Of a stretch of DNA of 64,000 nt, positions 24,661-36,100 are shown one piece after another; positions within the stretch are counted from its first letter, which is position 1, and every line of letters begins with the position of its first letter. The notes beneath the pieces are model-generated. The model saw only the letters and a list, made by a program, of their open reading frames with translations. It was not told the DNA's origin and ran no database searches. A program made the translations under genes and the position numbers. Source of the DNA: Dactylis glomerata (lineage: Eukaryota > Streptophyta > Magnoliopsida > Poales > Poaceae); NCBI GenBank assembly GCA_007115705.1, contig QXEO01000237.1:4013632-4077631 (forward strand), read 5' to 3'.

Positions 24661-26303
24661 TGATATGTCTCAAACGTATCTATAATTTTTGATGCTCCAT
24701 GCTTGTTCTTACACCATTTGCTTTGAGTTTTGTTACACTTCGTAACGTTTTTATACATTTTTTGGAACTAACCTATTAACAAGATGCCATAGTGTCAGTT
24801 CCCTATTTTCTGCTGTTTTTGTGTTTCAGAAAAGTTACATAGGAAATATTCTCGGAATTGGACGAAACAAAAGCCGAACCTCCTATTTTTACCAAAGCTT
24901 CGCGAAGACCGAAGATCAGATGGAGGGGGGCCAGAGGCCAGCCACACCACAAGGGGGCGTGGCCCAGCCCCTGGCCGCACCCACCCATGGTGAGGCCACC
25001 TGGCCCGCCTCCTGACGACGCCCCTTCGCCTATAAAGTCCCCTCGACGGGAAAAACCTAAGGAACGAATCGCTTTTCCTAGAAACATATTGCAAGCTACC
25101 GCCATCGTCGAAATGAGATCGGGAGGATCCAGGAGCTCTTCCCGGCACCCTGCCAGAGAGGGGAATCCCTACCGGAGGCCTTCTCCACCACCATGGTCGC
25201 CTCCGGAGTGATGTGTGAGTAGTCTACCTTGGACTATGGGTCCATAGCAGTAGCTAGATGGTTGTCTTCTCCACCATGTGCTTCATGTTTAGATCTTGTG
25301 AGCTGCCCTACATGATCAAGATCATCTTTATGTAATCATACATGTTGTGTTTGTTGGGATCCGATGAGTATTGGTACTATGTCAAGTTGATGTGCTGAAT
25401 TATATATCTTATGTTATCTCTATGTTGTTTATGATCTTGCATGCTTTCCGTTGCTAGTAGCTATCTTGGCCGAGTAGATGCTAGTAACTCCATGAGGGAG
25501 TATTTATGCTCAATAGTTGGGTTCATGCCTCTATTTAATCTAGGGGTGTGACAGATACCTCTAAGGTTGTAGATGTGCTGTTGTCACTAGGGAGAAAACA
25601 ACATTCTTGTGTCCAAGGACATTTTCTTTGTTTATATTACACACTTTGTTTCATGCAATTATTGTTGTTCGCAACTTAATACTCAAGGGGTCTTCAGACG
25701 ATTCCCCGCGAGTGGATTTTTAGTCATAGATGCAGTTGGATTACGGTCTTTGTATTTTGTCGTAATGCCCAGAGTAAGCCTCATAGTGATCCTCGTGATG
25801 TATGTACGTTATCTTTACTCTATCAATTGCCCAACTGTAATTTGTTTACCCAGCATGCTTTATTTATCTTATGGAGATACACCACTAGTGAACTGTGGAC
25901 CCCGGTCCAATTTTCTTTACATAGCTTTACCATTTTACTTTACTCGCACTGTTTACTTTACTTGCATTACTATTATCCTTTTACCACTCAATACGCTCAT
26001 CCCTTTGTTTACAGCAAACCGGTGAGATTGACAACCTCATCGTAAGTTGGGAGCGAAGTATTTGTTTGTGTTGTGTGCAGGTTTCACGTTGCTGCTAGGT
26101 GAAGACACACCAACAAGTTGTCTGGCGCCATTGTCCGGAGTGTCACAAAGCTAGCAAGCATCACCTTCTTAAGTTTGGCTTTCTCCTACTGGATTGATTA
26201 CCTTGGTTTCATAACTGAGGGAAAACTTGCTGCTATGCTCATCACACCTTCTCTTGGGGTTCCCAACTGGTCGGTCATCTACATCATCAACACCGCACCT
26301 TCA
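24661..26303 (+). repeat. B2 5' LTR
   Basis: A 1643-base LTR ending CACCGCACCTTCA, with a TATA box CTATAAAG at 25030-25037. Compared with the B2 3' LTR it retains 18 bases near 25,150-25,170 that are missing there. Confidence 0.9.
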
Positions 26304-26313
26304 ACAAGTTTTC

Positions 26314-26331
26314 TGGCGCCGTTGCCAGGGA
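26314..26331 (+). other. B2 primer-binding site (tRNA-Asp type)
   Basis: TGGCGCCGTTGCCAGGGA, one mismatch to the canonical Athila primer site. Confidence 0.85.
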
Positions 26332-26482
26332 GAAAGAAGACTTCTGCAAGGGGAGTCTCGCACGCACAATCTTTTACTTTGTTTTTAGTTTTGCTTTACT
26401 TTATTTTTGCTTGCATCTTTTTTATCAAAAATACAAAAAATAGCTTCCTTTATAGTTGTTACTTTATTACTCTTAGTTCATT

Positions 26483-27076
26483 ATGTTGTTCCCTAAGTAT
26501 GTTTTGGAGGACCTCTCAGTAGGTAGTGGTTCTATTATTGGGAAAGGTAACATTGAGGAGTTCTTTAATCATATTAGTATGCATAAGGATGTTGAGGATA
26601 GATCTTTGGCTGAGCTCGCTCCTAGTTATGAAGTTGCTGCTGCTTATTTATTTCACATGTTGGAGGCTAGGTTTGTTAACCTTAATCCTTTTATGGAACA
26701 AATGTTTCTTAAGCTTCATGATATCAAAGACTCCGAAAAGAAAGATTTTATTTTGGAGACTTTGTGTAGAGAACTTAGAGATGTTGCTATTGAAGCTAGG
26801 AAAGTTTTTAAGTGTTTTAATATGCTTGGCTCTCCTATTAATGTTGTTGGTACAAACAATGAAGACATCAAAGTACCAATACCTAGCAAACTCTTGGGAT
26901 TGCATGAAGCTTTGGAAAATAATTTTGATTGGATCTATCCTGAAAATCTTTTTAGTGAATTGAGTGAACCAAAGCATCATCACAAGGGGTCTTCAAAAAC
27001 TTATTTGGATGCAATACAATGTCTTGTTGAAAAGACTTCTGCAATTGATCTTAATACCTCTTTTGATAATACTTGA
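26483..27076 (+). CDS. B2 197-residue conserved ORF of unknown function
   Basis: A real ATG at 26483 (MLFPKYVLEDLSVGSGSIIGK) opens an uninterrupted 197-codon frame ending TGA 27074-27076. I do not recognise the family. The protein is acidic, predicted mainly helical (SLAELAPSYEVAAAYLFHML, then EKKDFILETLCRELRDVAIE), with no zinc knuckle, signal peptide or membrane segment. B3 carries the same ORF at 53620-54213, also 197 codons, without indels, differing at about 43 residues by my count. It occupies the gag position, some 150 bases after the primer site. It could be a highly diverged gag-like factor or a captured sequence. Its open frame contrasts with the stops in neighbouring C and D. Confidence 0.75.
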   Translation: MLFPKYVLEDLSVGSGSIIGKGNIEEFFNHISMHKDVEDRSLAELAPSYEVAAAYLFHMLEARFVNLNPFMEQMFLKLHDIKDSEKKDFILETLCRELRDVAIEARKVFKCFNMLGSPINVVGTNNEDIKVPIPSKLLGLHEALENNFDWIYPENLFSELSEPKHHHKGSSKTYLDAIQCLVEKTSAIDLNTSFDNT

Positions 27077-29627
27077 TTTCCACTTTCTGCGCCTAGCTCA
27101 AAGGCGTTAAAGAAAAGCACTCTTGGGAGATAGCCCATTGTTTTCTTTTCAGTACTTTTTATTTTATTTGAGTCTTGGAAGTTATTACTACTGTAATAAC
27201 TGCTCCTGATCCTTTTTATTTCGTTGTTGTGCCAAGAAGAACCTCTAATTTGAGGGAGGTAAGATTTGGGGAAGTTGCTGTCCTAAAACAGATTTTGGTG
27301 CTGCACCGTAAAAATTCGGGAAAATTCTCAGTATATCTTTTTTACCTAATATTTCTTGTGCATATGCCCCAGGTTATATCCAAACTTTCATTATTTTTTC
27401 ACTTTTTGATTTGAGTACCAGAAGGTCCTCGAAAAAATCGACCTTTGCCAGCTGTTCAGTTTTGACAGATTTCTGCCACTATTTGTGTTTGCCTCTCGAT
27501 CACTTTCTTTTTGAGTTCTTTTGATCACGGAGCTTTTGAGGAAGTTGCTACAGTAGTATATGCTTTATATTTGGTGTTTTTGAGTTGAAACCTGAACCGA
27601 AAAGGGTTGATTTATTATTATGTTTATGCTAACGTTGCTAATAGAATTGTGTGAAGTTTTGTATGAAGGAAGTTTTCAAGTGTAGGGATTGGAGAATGAT
27701 GAGATGAGGTGAAGAATGGACAAAAGCTCAAGCTTGGGGATGCCCATGTCACCCCAAGAAATATCCAAGAGGTACAAGCGTCAAAGCTTGGGGATGCCCC
27801 CAAGGCACCCCATCTTCATCGGCAAAAATCAGGTCACCTTTCAACACACTATATTTTTATTGCTTCATGCACTATGCATTTTTCTTGGAGCATCTTTACT
27901 TTTGCTTTCAGTTTTCTTTTGTTTTGTTTGATGCAATAAATGGTTGGACCCCAACAAATTTCTTTTGGAGGAGATATACCTTGTTTTTCATTGCCAAGAA
28001 CACTCTATTTTTCACTCTTATCGTTCAACGAGTGTTCTCTTTTTATAGAACTGCGTTGGGCTTTCGTTTTTCACCTTGATTTTTGTTCAGATCTTGTTTT
28101 ATATTTGCATCAAGGTGTAGTTAGACCACTGGTTTATGTTGGTTTTCATCAAAAGAGTTGTCTCAAAAAGGTTTAAATGGTGTTGGAAAAGAGAAAAAGT
28201 TCCATGCAAAAAAGTGGTAAAAAAAAGAGCTTGTTTAGACTGCGGCTTAGACATTTTCATGCCATACTTGGTGTCGTTTTGATAGTATGTTTAGTAGTTT
28301 TTGCTGTAGCATGACTTGTCTCAAATGACTGTGATTGCTTAATGAGCCTTTAAAAAAATCATGCGTTGTTTTTATTATATGGAAGCATTTATTTGGTTTT
28401 CTCCTTGATGCTTTATTTGGGTTGACTTGGCGCATGCTTACAACATGTTTGACTCTTACAAAGTCGCCATAAGCCTTTATGATCATTTGGTTTTTGATTG
28501 GTGATGCCATTTTATGCTTTTTTTAATGATGTTTTGTCGCTATGCATGATTATTGCCGTTATTGCTCTCTTAGTTGGTCGCTCCCAGTCTTTTGCTAGCC
28601 CTCATTTTGTACTGAGTATGAGCTCTACTCGTGCATCCAACTCCCAAAAACCAAGTTATTCCAATGTGTCCACTATAAATTCCTATGCATGGTATTTGCA
28701 AGCCATTCCAAGTAAATTTTCATGTGCTACCTTTCAAAAAAACTTCAAAATACTTCTCATTTTGTGACACCGTTTCAGCTCATGGGGACATAGTAGTCGG
28801 ATTTTCAATCTTCATATTGTTTCATTCCAAAAAAAAGAAAAGAAAAAAAGGCACTCCTCCATGGTATGTGAATGTTGGTGGGCACCCGATGGAATCGGTT
28901 AGTCATGGTTTGTGAAAGGAAAAAAGGTGGGGAGGAGTGCCAAGCTTTATAAAAGAGCACAAAAGTGCCAATCTCTCTCTCTCAAAAACTTGCTTCATTT
29001 TTGTATGGAAGATAGTAAGAACCCCATTGCCAGTCGTTGACAAAGACAACCACTTCTCAAAAACAATTTTTTATCTATCTGTTTTACAAATGAAAAGCTC
29101 TAGCACATTTTTAATCAATGCTTCCCTCTGCGAAGGGCCTTTCTTTTACTTTATGTTGAGTCACCACCTTCTACCATTATGCACCGTCTAAGAGAGCATA
29201 GTTGCCATTCTGAGTTTAATGTGCATTGTCCCAAAGTTATCATTGATTGATTTATGATTATGGTTTCACTTGTTCTTAAATTATTTGTATCTAGTCGCCC
29301 TTTTAAACTTGAAGGTGTCCTACGCATTTATGTTTTGCTATTCCATGAAGGATAAGCTAAAAACCATTTGCTATGTTTTTCCATATGATTTGAACAAACA
29401 TTTGACTTTCATTGTTTCATTATTCACGATCTTTCGTTTGTGTTTCTTTTCATGTTATAACATGGTTGCTAAGTTTCTATTGTCAAGATTATGTCTTTTA
29501 TGCCCATGTTTTAAGTCCTTTGATCCCAGCACTCAATGCTTACTTAGATGATCAAGATTGTGATGGTGCATGTCACCTCAAAAATTATTCTTGTGTTATC
29601 ACTTACCTACTCGAGGATGAGCAGGAG
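27077..29627 (+). other. B2 internal non-coding region
   Basis: Shares long collinear blocks with B1 and B3. It includes two polypurine-like motifs at 27729-27745 and 27782-27799, and a region near 28,860-28,960 with GTGGGCACCCGATGGAATCGG that is also present in C. No coding sequence is supported. Confidence 0.75.
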
Positions 29628-29644
29628 TTAAGCTTGGGGATGCT
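29628..29644 (+). other. B2 polypurine tract
   Basis: TTAAGCTTGGGGATGCT immediately precedes the 3' LTR. Confidence 0.75.
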
Positions 29645-31265
29645 TGATATGTCTCAAACGTATCTATAATTTTTGATGCTCCATGCTTGTTCTTACACCA
29701 TTTGCTTTGAGTTTTGTTACACTTCGTGGCGTTTTTATGCATTTTCCGGAACTAACCAATTAACAAGATGCCACAGTGCCAGTTCCCTGTTTTCTGCTGT
29801 TTTTGTGTTTCAGAAAAGTTACACAGGAAATATTCTTGGAATTGGACGAAACAAAAGCCGAACCTCCTATTTTTACCGAAGCTTCACGAAGACCGAAGAT
29901 GAGACAGAGGGGGGCCAGAGGCCAGCCACACCACAGGGGGGCACGTCCCAGCCCTTGGCCGCGCCCACCCATGGTGAGGCCGCCTGGCCCACCTCCTGAC
30001 GATGCCCCTTCGCCTATAAAGTCCCCTCGATGGGAAAAACCTAAGGGACGGATCGCTTTTCCCAGAAATATACTGCAAGCCACCGCCATCATCGAAACGA
30101 GACCGGGAGGATCCAGGAGCTCTTCCCGGCACCCTGCCGGAGGCCTTCTCCACCACCATGGTCACCTCTGGAGTGATGTGTGAGTAGTCTACCTTGGACT
30201 ATGGGTCCATAGCAGTAGCTAGATGGTTGTCTTCTCCACCATGTGCTTCATGTTTAGATCTTGTGAGCTGCCCTACATGATCAAGATCATCTTTATGTAA
30301 TCATACATGTTGTGTTTGTTGGGATCCGATGAGTATTGGTACTATGTCAAGTTGATGTGCTGAATTATATATCTTATGTTATCTCTATGTTGTTTATGAT
30401 CTTGCATGCTTTCCGTTGCTAGTAGCAATCTTGGACGAGTAGATGCTAGTAACTCCAAGAGGGAGTATTTATGCTCGATAGTTGGGTTCATGCCTCTATT
30501 TAATCTAGGGGAGTGACAGATACCTCTAAGGTTGTAGATGTGTTGTTGCCACTAGGGAGAAAACAACATTCTTGTGTACAAGGACATTTGCTTTGTTTAC
30601 ATTACGCACTTTGTTTAATGCAATTATCTGTTGTTCGCAACTTAATACTCAAGGGGTCTTTGGACGATTCCCCACGAGTGGATTTTTAGTCATAGATGCA
30701 GTTGGATTACGGTCTATGTATTTTGTTGTAATGCCCAGAGTAAGCCTCATAGTGATCCTCGTGATGTATGTACGTTATCTTTACTCTATCAATTGCCCAA
30801 CTGTAATTTGTTTACCCAGCATGCTTTATTTATCTTATGGAGAGACACCACTAGTGAACTATGGACCCCGGTCCAATTTCCTTTACATAGCTTTACCGTT
30901 TTACTTTACTCGCACTGTTTACTTTACTTGGATTACTATTATCCTTTTACCACTCGATACGCTCATCCCTTTGTTTATAGCAAACCGGTGAGATTGACAA
31001 CCTCATCGTAAGATGGGAGCAATGTTTTTGTTTGTGTTGTATGCTGGTTTCACGTTGCTGCTAGGTGAAGACACACCAACAAGTTGTCTGGCGCCATTGT
31101 CCGGAGTGTCACAAAGCTAGCAAGCATCACCTTCTTAAGTTTGGCTTTCTCCTACTGGATTGATTACCTTGGTTTCATAACTGAGGGAAAACTTGCTGTT
31201 GTGCTCATCACACCTTCTCTTGGGGTTCCCAACTGGTCGGTCATCTACATCATCAACACCGCACC
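29645..31265 (+). repeat. B2 3' LTR
   Basis: A 1621-base LTR, starting TGATATGTCTC, with TATA CTATAAAG at 30014-30021. It ends CACCGCACCA, where the partner ends CACCGCACCTTCA, so the terminus is shortened by a few bases. Confidence 0.88.
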
Positions 31266-31318
31266 ATTATGAGCCAGATTATCATCATGCCAACGATGAC
31301 CCACCAGCTTGGGGCTGA

Positions 31319-32826
31319 TTACCGGAGTTGGGATTGATTTCCACTTAGGCCAAAAGCCTAAGCTTGGGGGGAGGTACGCCGATGATTCACTCATCTATAC
31401 ATCATATTTTGTCAGTACTTCGTATATCCCTGTTTCGCTTTCTTTCTTTTCTTTGTTGTTCTTGTTCTTATTTCTACTTTCCAAAACACAAAAAGACCAA
31501 AAATATCTCCGTTGTATCTCTTTGTTTGCCTCTTTAGTTTTCTAGTTTTGGTTTGCTTTGTTTCCTATTTTTGGGTTGGTATTCGAAAAATCCAAAAAGA
31601 TTTTGCTTTGTTTGTTGTTCCCTTCTGTTCTTATTTCAAAATTCGAAAACCCAAAAATATTTGTTGTTCTTTTCCAGTTTTGTAAAGTTTGTTGTGGAGT
31701 TCAGTCTCCCGTAACTGCATAGGAGCTTGGTTATCACTTCATATTATTCAAGCCACACAAGTGAAAGGCAATAATTACGACATATTACAACTCGAGATGT
31801 AGTGAGAGGCTGGTATGAACTCTATTTGTTTTCATTTTTGTCCATATACTCATCTATATGGACGTGCTTAGTTTGTTCATGTAAGGTATATGTTATTTAA
31901 TGGATGCTTAGTAGTTCTTTCTCTCATATGATTAGTTCCAATTTACTAATAGTTTGTAGCATGTCATGTAGATGTTTGCTTGCATTGTTTTATTCATAAA
32001 ACGGTATGACTTTGTGGTATCCTCCTCTGAAAAGTTTCATTTGAATCGACTTGGCACATGCTCAAGCATGCATATGACTGAACAAAAAATCAATTAAGCC
32101 TTGATGATTTACTTTGCTTCAGAGCTCTTGTATCGTTTTTATGCCTATATTAATTTTGTTTTGTCACAAGCATGATTATGACAGTTAATGCTCTCTCGAT
32201 TGTCGCTTCGCAGTCTTTTGCTAGCCTTCACTTGTACTGAGAGGGAATACTTCTCGTGCATCCAACTCCTGAAAAGCAAGTAATCCCAAAGAGTCTACTA
32301 TAAATTCCTATGCATGGTATTTCAAAGCCATTCCAAATAAATTTTCATGTGCTACCTTTCAAAACCTTCAAATACTTTTCATTTTGTACCACTATTTTTA
32401 GCTCATGAGGACGTAGTGGTCAGAATTGCTATCTTCCATATTGAATTAAGTACCCCTCGACTTGCATGCTTCATCTGCTCGTCATTAATTTTGCAAGGGA
32501 GCTGGTCAGACCATTGTAATCTAAATAAGAAGAAAAGAAAGAAAAAAAGTCACTCCTCCATGGTATGTGAAAGTTGGTGGGCACCCGATGGAATTGGTTA
32601 GCCATGGTTTGTGAAAGGAAAAGTGGGGAGGAGTGCCAAGCTTTATAAAAGAGCACCAATGTGCCAATTTTTCAAAGAACTCGGAACCGCTCTCACCTGT
32701 TTAGTATGGAAGATAGCAAGAACCCCATTGCCATTCGTTGAAAGGAAACAAGCACCTCTCAAAGAAAAATTTTATATCTGTTTTACAAATGAAAAGCTCT
32801 AGCACATGTTAAATCCCCGCTTCCCA
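31319..32826 (+). other. C 3' non-coding region, truncated
   Basis: Begins just after the ATHILA ORF stop with a polypurine-like AAGCTTGGGGGGAGG (31,352). From about 32,280 it becomes collinear with the B elements (CACTATAAATTCC-like block, CCAAGCTTTATAAAAGAGCAC). Similarity stops at about 32,826, where CCGG-rich D sequence starts. No genes are supported. Confidence 0.7.
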
Positions 32827-33154
32827 CTGTTCCTTCTCGAAAAGATATTCCGGCCGGTCCCGAGGGTATTCCGGACGGAACACATACACCGAGCAGTTAT
32901 TCTGACATATAGACGAGTCTTCCTCGAGAAGCCACGCCTGACAGTTTGCATCGAAACTTGCAACTGCCCTGCCAACTCGAACGGTCACACACGATGTGAC
33001 GGTTCACAGTGCATTTATTCCCTGCCATCATCATGGCCTAGTGGCACGGTTACAGGAACCGCCGCCCCACTCCGTGCCGCCACGTGGCGACTCACCGCAG
33101 AAACGGTCGTGGTAGTGGAACACTCCCCACGACCCCCACGACCGGCCTCCTCGG

Positions 33155-33162
33155 TATAAATA
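33155..33162 (+). promoter_or_regulatory. TATA box of the D antisense gene
   Basis: TATAAATA within CTCGGTATAAATACGGGGT. Transcription would start near 33,186 in a C-rich sequence (TCTACCCCCACACAG). It lies about 600 bases upstream of the first plausible ATG (33753). Confidence 0.6.
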
Positions 33163-33185
33163 CGGGGTGGGGGTAACTTGCTCGT

Positions 33186-36100
33186 TCTACCCCCACACAG
33201 TCTTCGTCTTCCTCAGATCCTCTGCCCCCTGCGCTTCGCCGCCGGACCAAGGAACCGAGAAGGAAAGCCGCCGCCGTCGCCCACCTGCACGCCGGCGCCT
33301 CCGCTTGCCGACGTCCGGCGTCATCGTCAACGACGCCGCCGCTCCTCTCTGCAACATTGCCGAGAGATCCGATCTTTCTCTGCACGCTCGCCGTCGTTCC
33401 ACCGCCGCCGGCCAAGCTTTGGTGAGCTCCTTTTTCTCTGTTCTTGTTCTTCATCCCCCCTGCCTCTTTGTAGTTATAGCACGATAGCCCTGCTAGCTTG
33501 AATCTGCGCTAGCTTCTCTGCTTGATGTCTCCTTAGCATTGCCAGTGATATCCCTTTTGTAGTTCACCGCTGTTCTTCCGTAGGAATTATACCCATGTTT
33601 ATCTCCAGTTTTAACTGCCTCGGTAGATCTTCTATTTCTGCTAACATTGGTGAGGGCGGTATGCCGGAGAGACTAACCTCCCTCTTTTCTCCGGCCTTGA
33701 TAGGATTAACATCACGGGACTCCGGCTCTCACGCCTTGTCCCGGCCATTAAGATGGCATCTTCAAGCATGACGGGTACCTCGGCCTCGGAGGAAGATAAC
33801 TCGGCCCGGGTCCAAAGACGCTCCGGCTAGGAGGGGTCGGAGGTCACTCCGGCCGACATATCCTGGGTCACCTCCACCAGGAGAGTACCGGAGGGAGTTG
33901 CATGCCGGCTACCGGCGGGAGAGACCGCGCCGGCACCCGAACCCGGCGAACGCGTCGTCTTCATCGCTCACTTCGAGCGGGGTTTCGGCCTGCCGGTGTC
34001 GGACTTCTTCTGGGACATCCTCGACACCTACGATCTACAACCTCATCATATCCCGGCCAATGCCGTGATGATCCTCTCCGCCTTCGCTGCTTTTTGCGAA
34101 GGCTATGCCGGCATAGAGCCCTTATCCCAAGGTTGGGCGAAGTACTTCCAACTGCGGAAGCAAGTCATCCAAGAGCCGCCCCGGAGCAAGGATGAGCCGC
34201 AGGAGACAGCCCAGGAGAAGAAGGACCGCCCCATGACCCTATGCGGCGCGGCGACCATCATGTCCCGGAAGGGCTCGGACTTCCCCAAGGTGGAGCTCCT
34301 TGAGTCTTGCAAGAAGTGGCAGAAAAGCTTCTTCTACGTCAAGAACACCACCGACGAGGATCTGCTCAACCTGCCGCCATTTGTGGACGAGCCACCTTTG
34401 GCCATGAAGAATTGGACTTACAACCCGAAGAACTCGGTGATGCCGGTGAACGCGCTCCACCGGGTTAAGGGCGAGCTCCGGGATGCCGGCCTTACCCCTC
34501 AAGATCTGGTGGCATGCTATATCAGCCGGCGCGTCTCCCCTCTGCAGCGCCGGTCGCACAAGATCTGCCAGATGAGTGGGCCCATGGACCCCACCCGGCA
34601 TTCCACACATGAGCTGACTCCGGCCGACATTCTGCGGCGGATTAAGGACGTCTGCAAGTCCTCTCAGGCCACCTTTGCCTGGGGTCTAGAACCATATAGC
34701 CGGGATAGGCCTGCCCCGACGGTAAATACTCTGGCCGACACATGCTCTTTTGCCCGGCACATAGATACTTAAGCCGACACATATCTATTTATCGACATAT
34801 ATCACGCCTGATCCGACATACTTCTTGCTTTTGACCAATTTACTTTGCATTATGCAGAAGTTCAGCTTCCAGGGCATGGAGAACTCCCGGATCAAGATCG
34901 CAGCGGACCGCACTGTTGCGGATGTTGAAGATCCGGATCACTGGGACAAGCTGCCCCGGAACACCCGTGCTGCCGCTGCCGCGGGTAAGGCCTCTTCATT
35001 CCGGCATTTCACTCAAGGCCGGAGTGGCGATAATTCTGACGAGGAGAGCCTGACATACTATGACCCGATGCCACTTGCATATGCCTTTCCTTCTGTACCT
35101 TTTTCTTATCCTATGCCGTCCTCAGCTATCCCGGACGACATGGTTGTTGACGCCGCCCCTCTGAACCAGGGACCTCCTTCCACCGGTGGACGTTCCGGCC
35201 GGAAGCGAGGCGTGAAGCCCCAACCCGACACACCTCAGCAACAGAAGAGGCAGAAGATTGGCGTGCCTATCCCAAAGAAACCGAGGCCTGTTGCCGCGGG
35301 GTAAGTTCCTTCTCCTTGTTTCATTTCCGACATATCTCTTGCCCTGATTACTAACTTGGTGTTTTCTGTCTTTCAGGGCTCCTCTTGCGCCGGAACAAGC
35401 TTCTGGCTCGAGTGGCGGCCCCAAGATCACTAAGCCGGCAGAAACTGCCACCTCCGACATACCCTCGGCAAGTCACACGACCTCCCCGGCGAAGGACATT
35501 CCTCCGCCAGAACAAGATATCTCTGCCCCCGACGTCCACATGGACTCGGGGGCTCAACAGGAACCCTCGGCTCCTGATGTCCATATGGACACAGGAGCCC
35601 ACCAGGAAGCACCAGACTCCGGCGCGCCCACCAGCGACGCCGGCACAACTGAAGATGCCGGCACAGACATCAAGGGCAAAGGCCCTTTAGTGCCGGAAGT
35701 CTGGACTATTCCGGATCCTGCTCCTGCTGGCCAACATGCACCGGCCGCGCCGGAACAGCCCGCGCCCAAGACTCCTTCTGTTGAAAAGACTGCTGCACCG
35801 GCCAAGACCTCGGCGCCGGCCAAGACCTCTGCCCCGGCCAAGCCCGGCACACTGAAGATTCAGCCGACCAAGTCCGGCACTCCATCCGCCGCCACTGCTC
35901 CTTCTAAGGCAGCGCCCCGGACCAGCTCTGCTCTGGCCCTGCATCTTGGCAGGGCAGCAACCCGTCCTGGCTACCGGCGCAACTTCTTCGACACGCCGGA
36001 ACTTGAGGGCCGCGTCCCCCTGGAGACGAAGAGTGACCAAAGCCTCGGGTCTCTCAAGGAGCATTGTGTCCGGTGGAACGACGCTGGCGACATGGACACA

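Larger units (their letters stand above)
24661..31265 (+). mobile_element. B2: non-autonomous Athila-type element inside C
   Basis: A complete B-family element: 5' LTR 24661-26303, primer site 26314-26331, 197-codon ORF, non-coding region, polypurine tract and 3' LTR 29645-31265. Both LTRs share the variant start TGATATGTCTC (B1 and B3 have TGATACG), which supports pairing. No matching target duplication is seen: the left flank is TCAGC, the right is ATTATG. The 3' LTR lacks its last few bases relative to the 5' LTR, so a small deletion at the right junction is likely. Confidence 0.9.
23599..31318 (+). pseudogene. C ATHILA ORF (post-pol ORF), split by B2
   Basis: The ATG at 23599 (MEENGYQLIQQE) starts an ORF of the ATHILA ORF-1 family found after pol in Athila elements. 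Visible family motifs are VYYKIYNKTVDLPFDVFCAA, the DLAFISAALRQDRTHNLGALIA stretch and an acidic C-terminus. B2 interrupts at 24660. The last codons resume at 31266 (YEPDYHHANDDPPAWG) and end at TGA 31316-31318. Other damage is a frameshift near 24,040 and TAG 24339-24341 (CAG to TAG fits). No signal peptide is evident. Related ORFs have been called envelope-like, but no function is proven. Confidence 0.8.
18701..32826 (+). mobile_element. C: Athila-type element, 3' end deleted, interrupted by B2
   Basis: C has a 5' LTR (18701-20095), a primer site, a gag-protease pseudogene (20283-22771), a spacer, an ATHILA ORF (23599-24660 continued at 31266-31318) and a non-coding tail that ends abruptly at about 32,826. 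CTCAA (18696-18700) is the left candidate target duplication. Reverse transcriptase, RNase H and integrase are missing between protease and ATHILA ORF. The 3' LTR is absent because D sequence begins at the truncation point. The right boundary is approximate, within about ten bases. Confidence 0.82.

Noticed and set aside
29776..30183. Long open frames inside B-family LTRs (also near 11367-11801, 24858-25211, 57331-57687)
   Set aside because: They lie across the LTR promoter, occur at equivalent places in every LTR copy, and show no protein family features. Shared frames reflect shared LTR sequence.
33167..33501. Overlapping + strand ORFs near the D antisense promoter
   Set aside because: They overlap the expected leader exon and its splice donor, use GC-rich frames, and have no homologous feature in E1.
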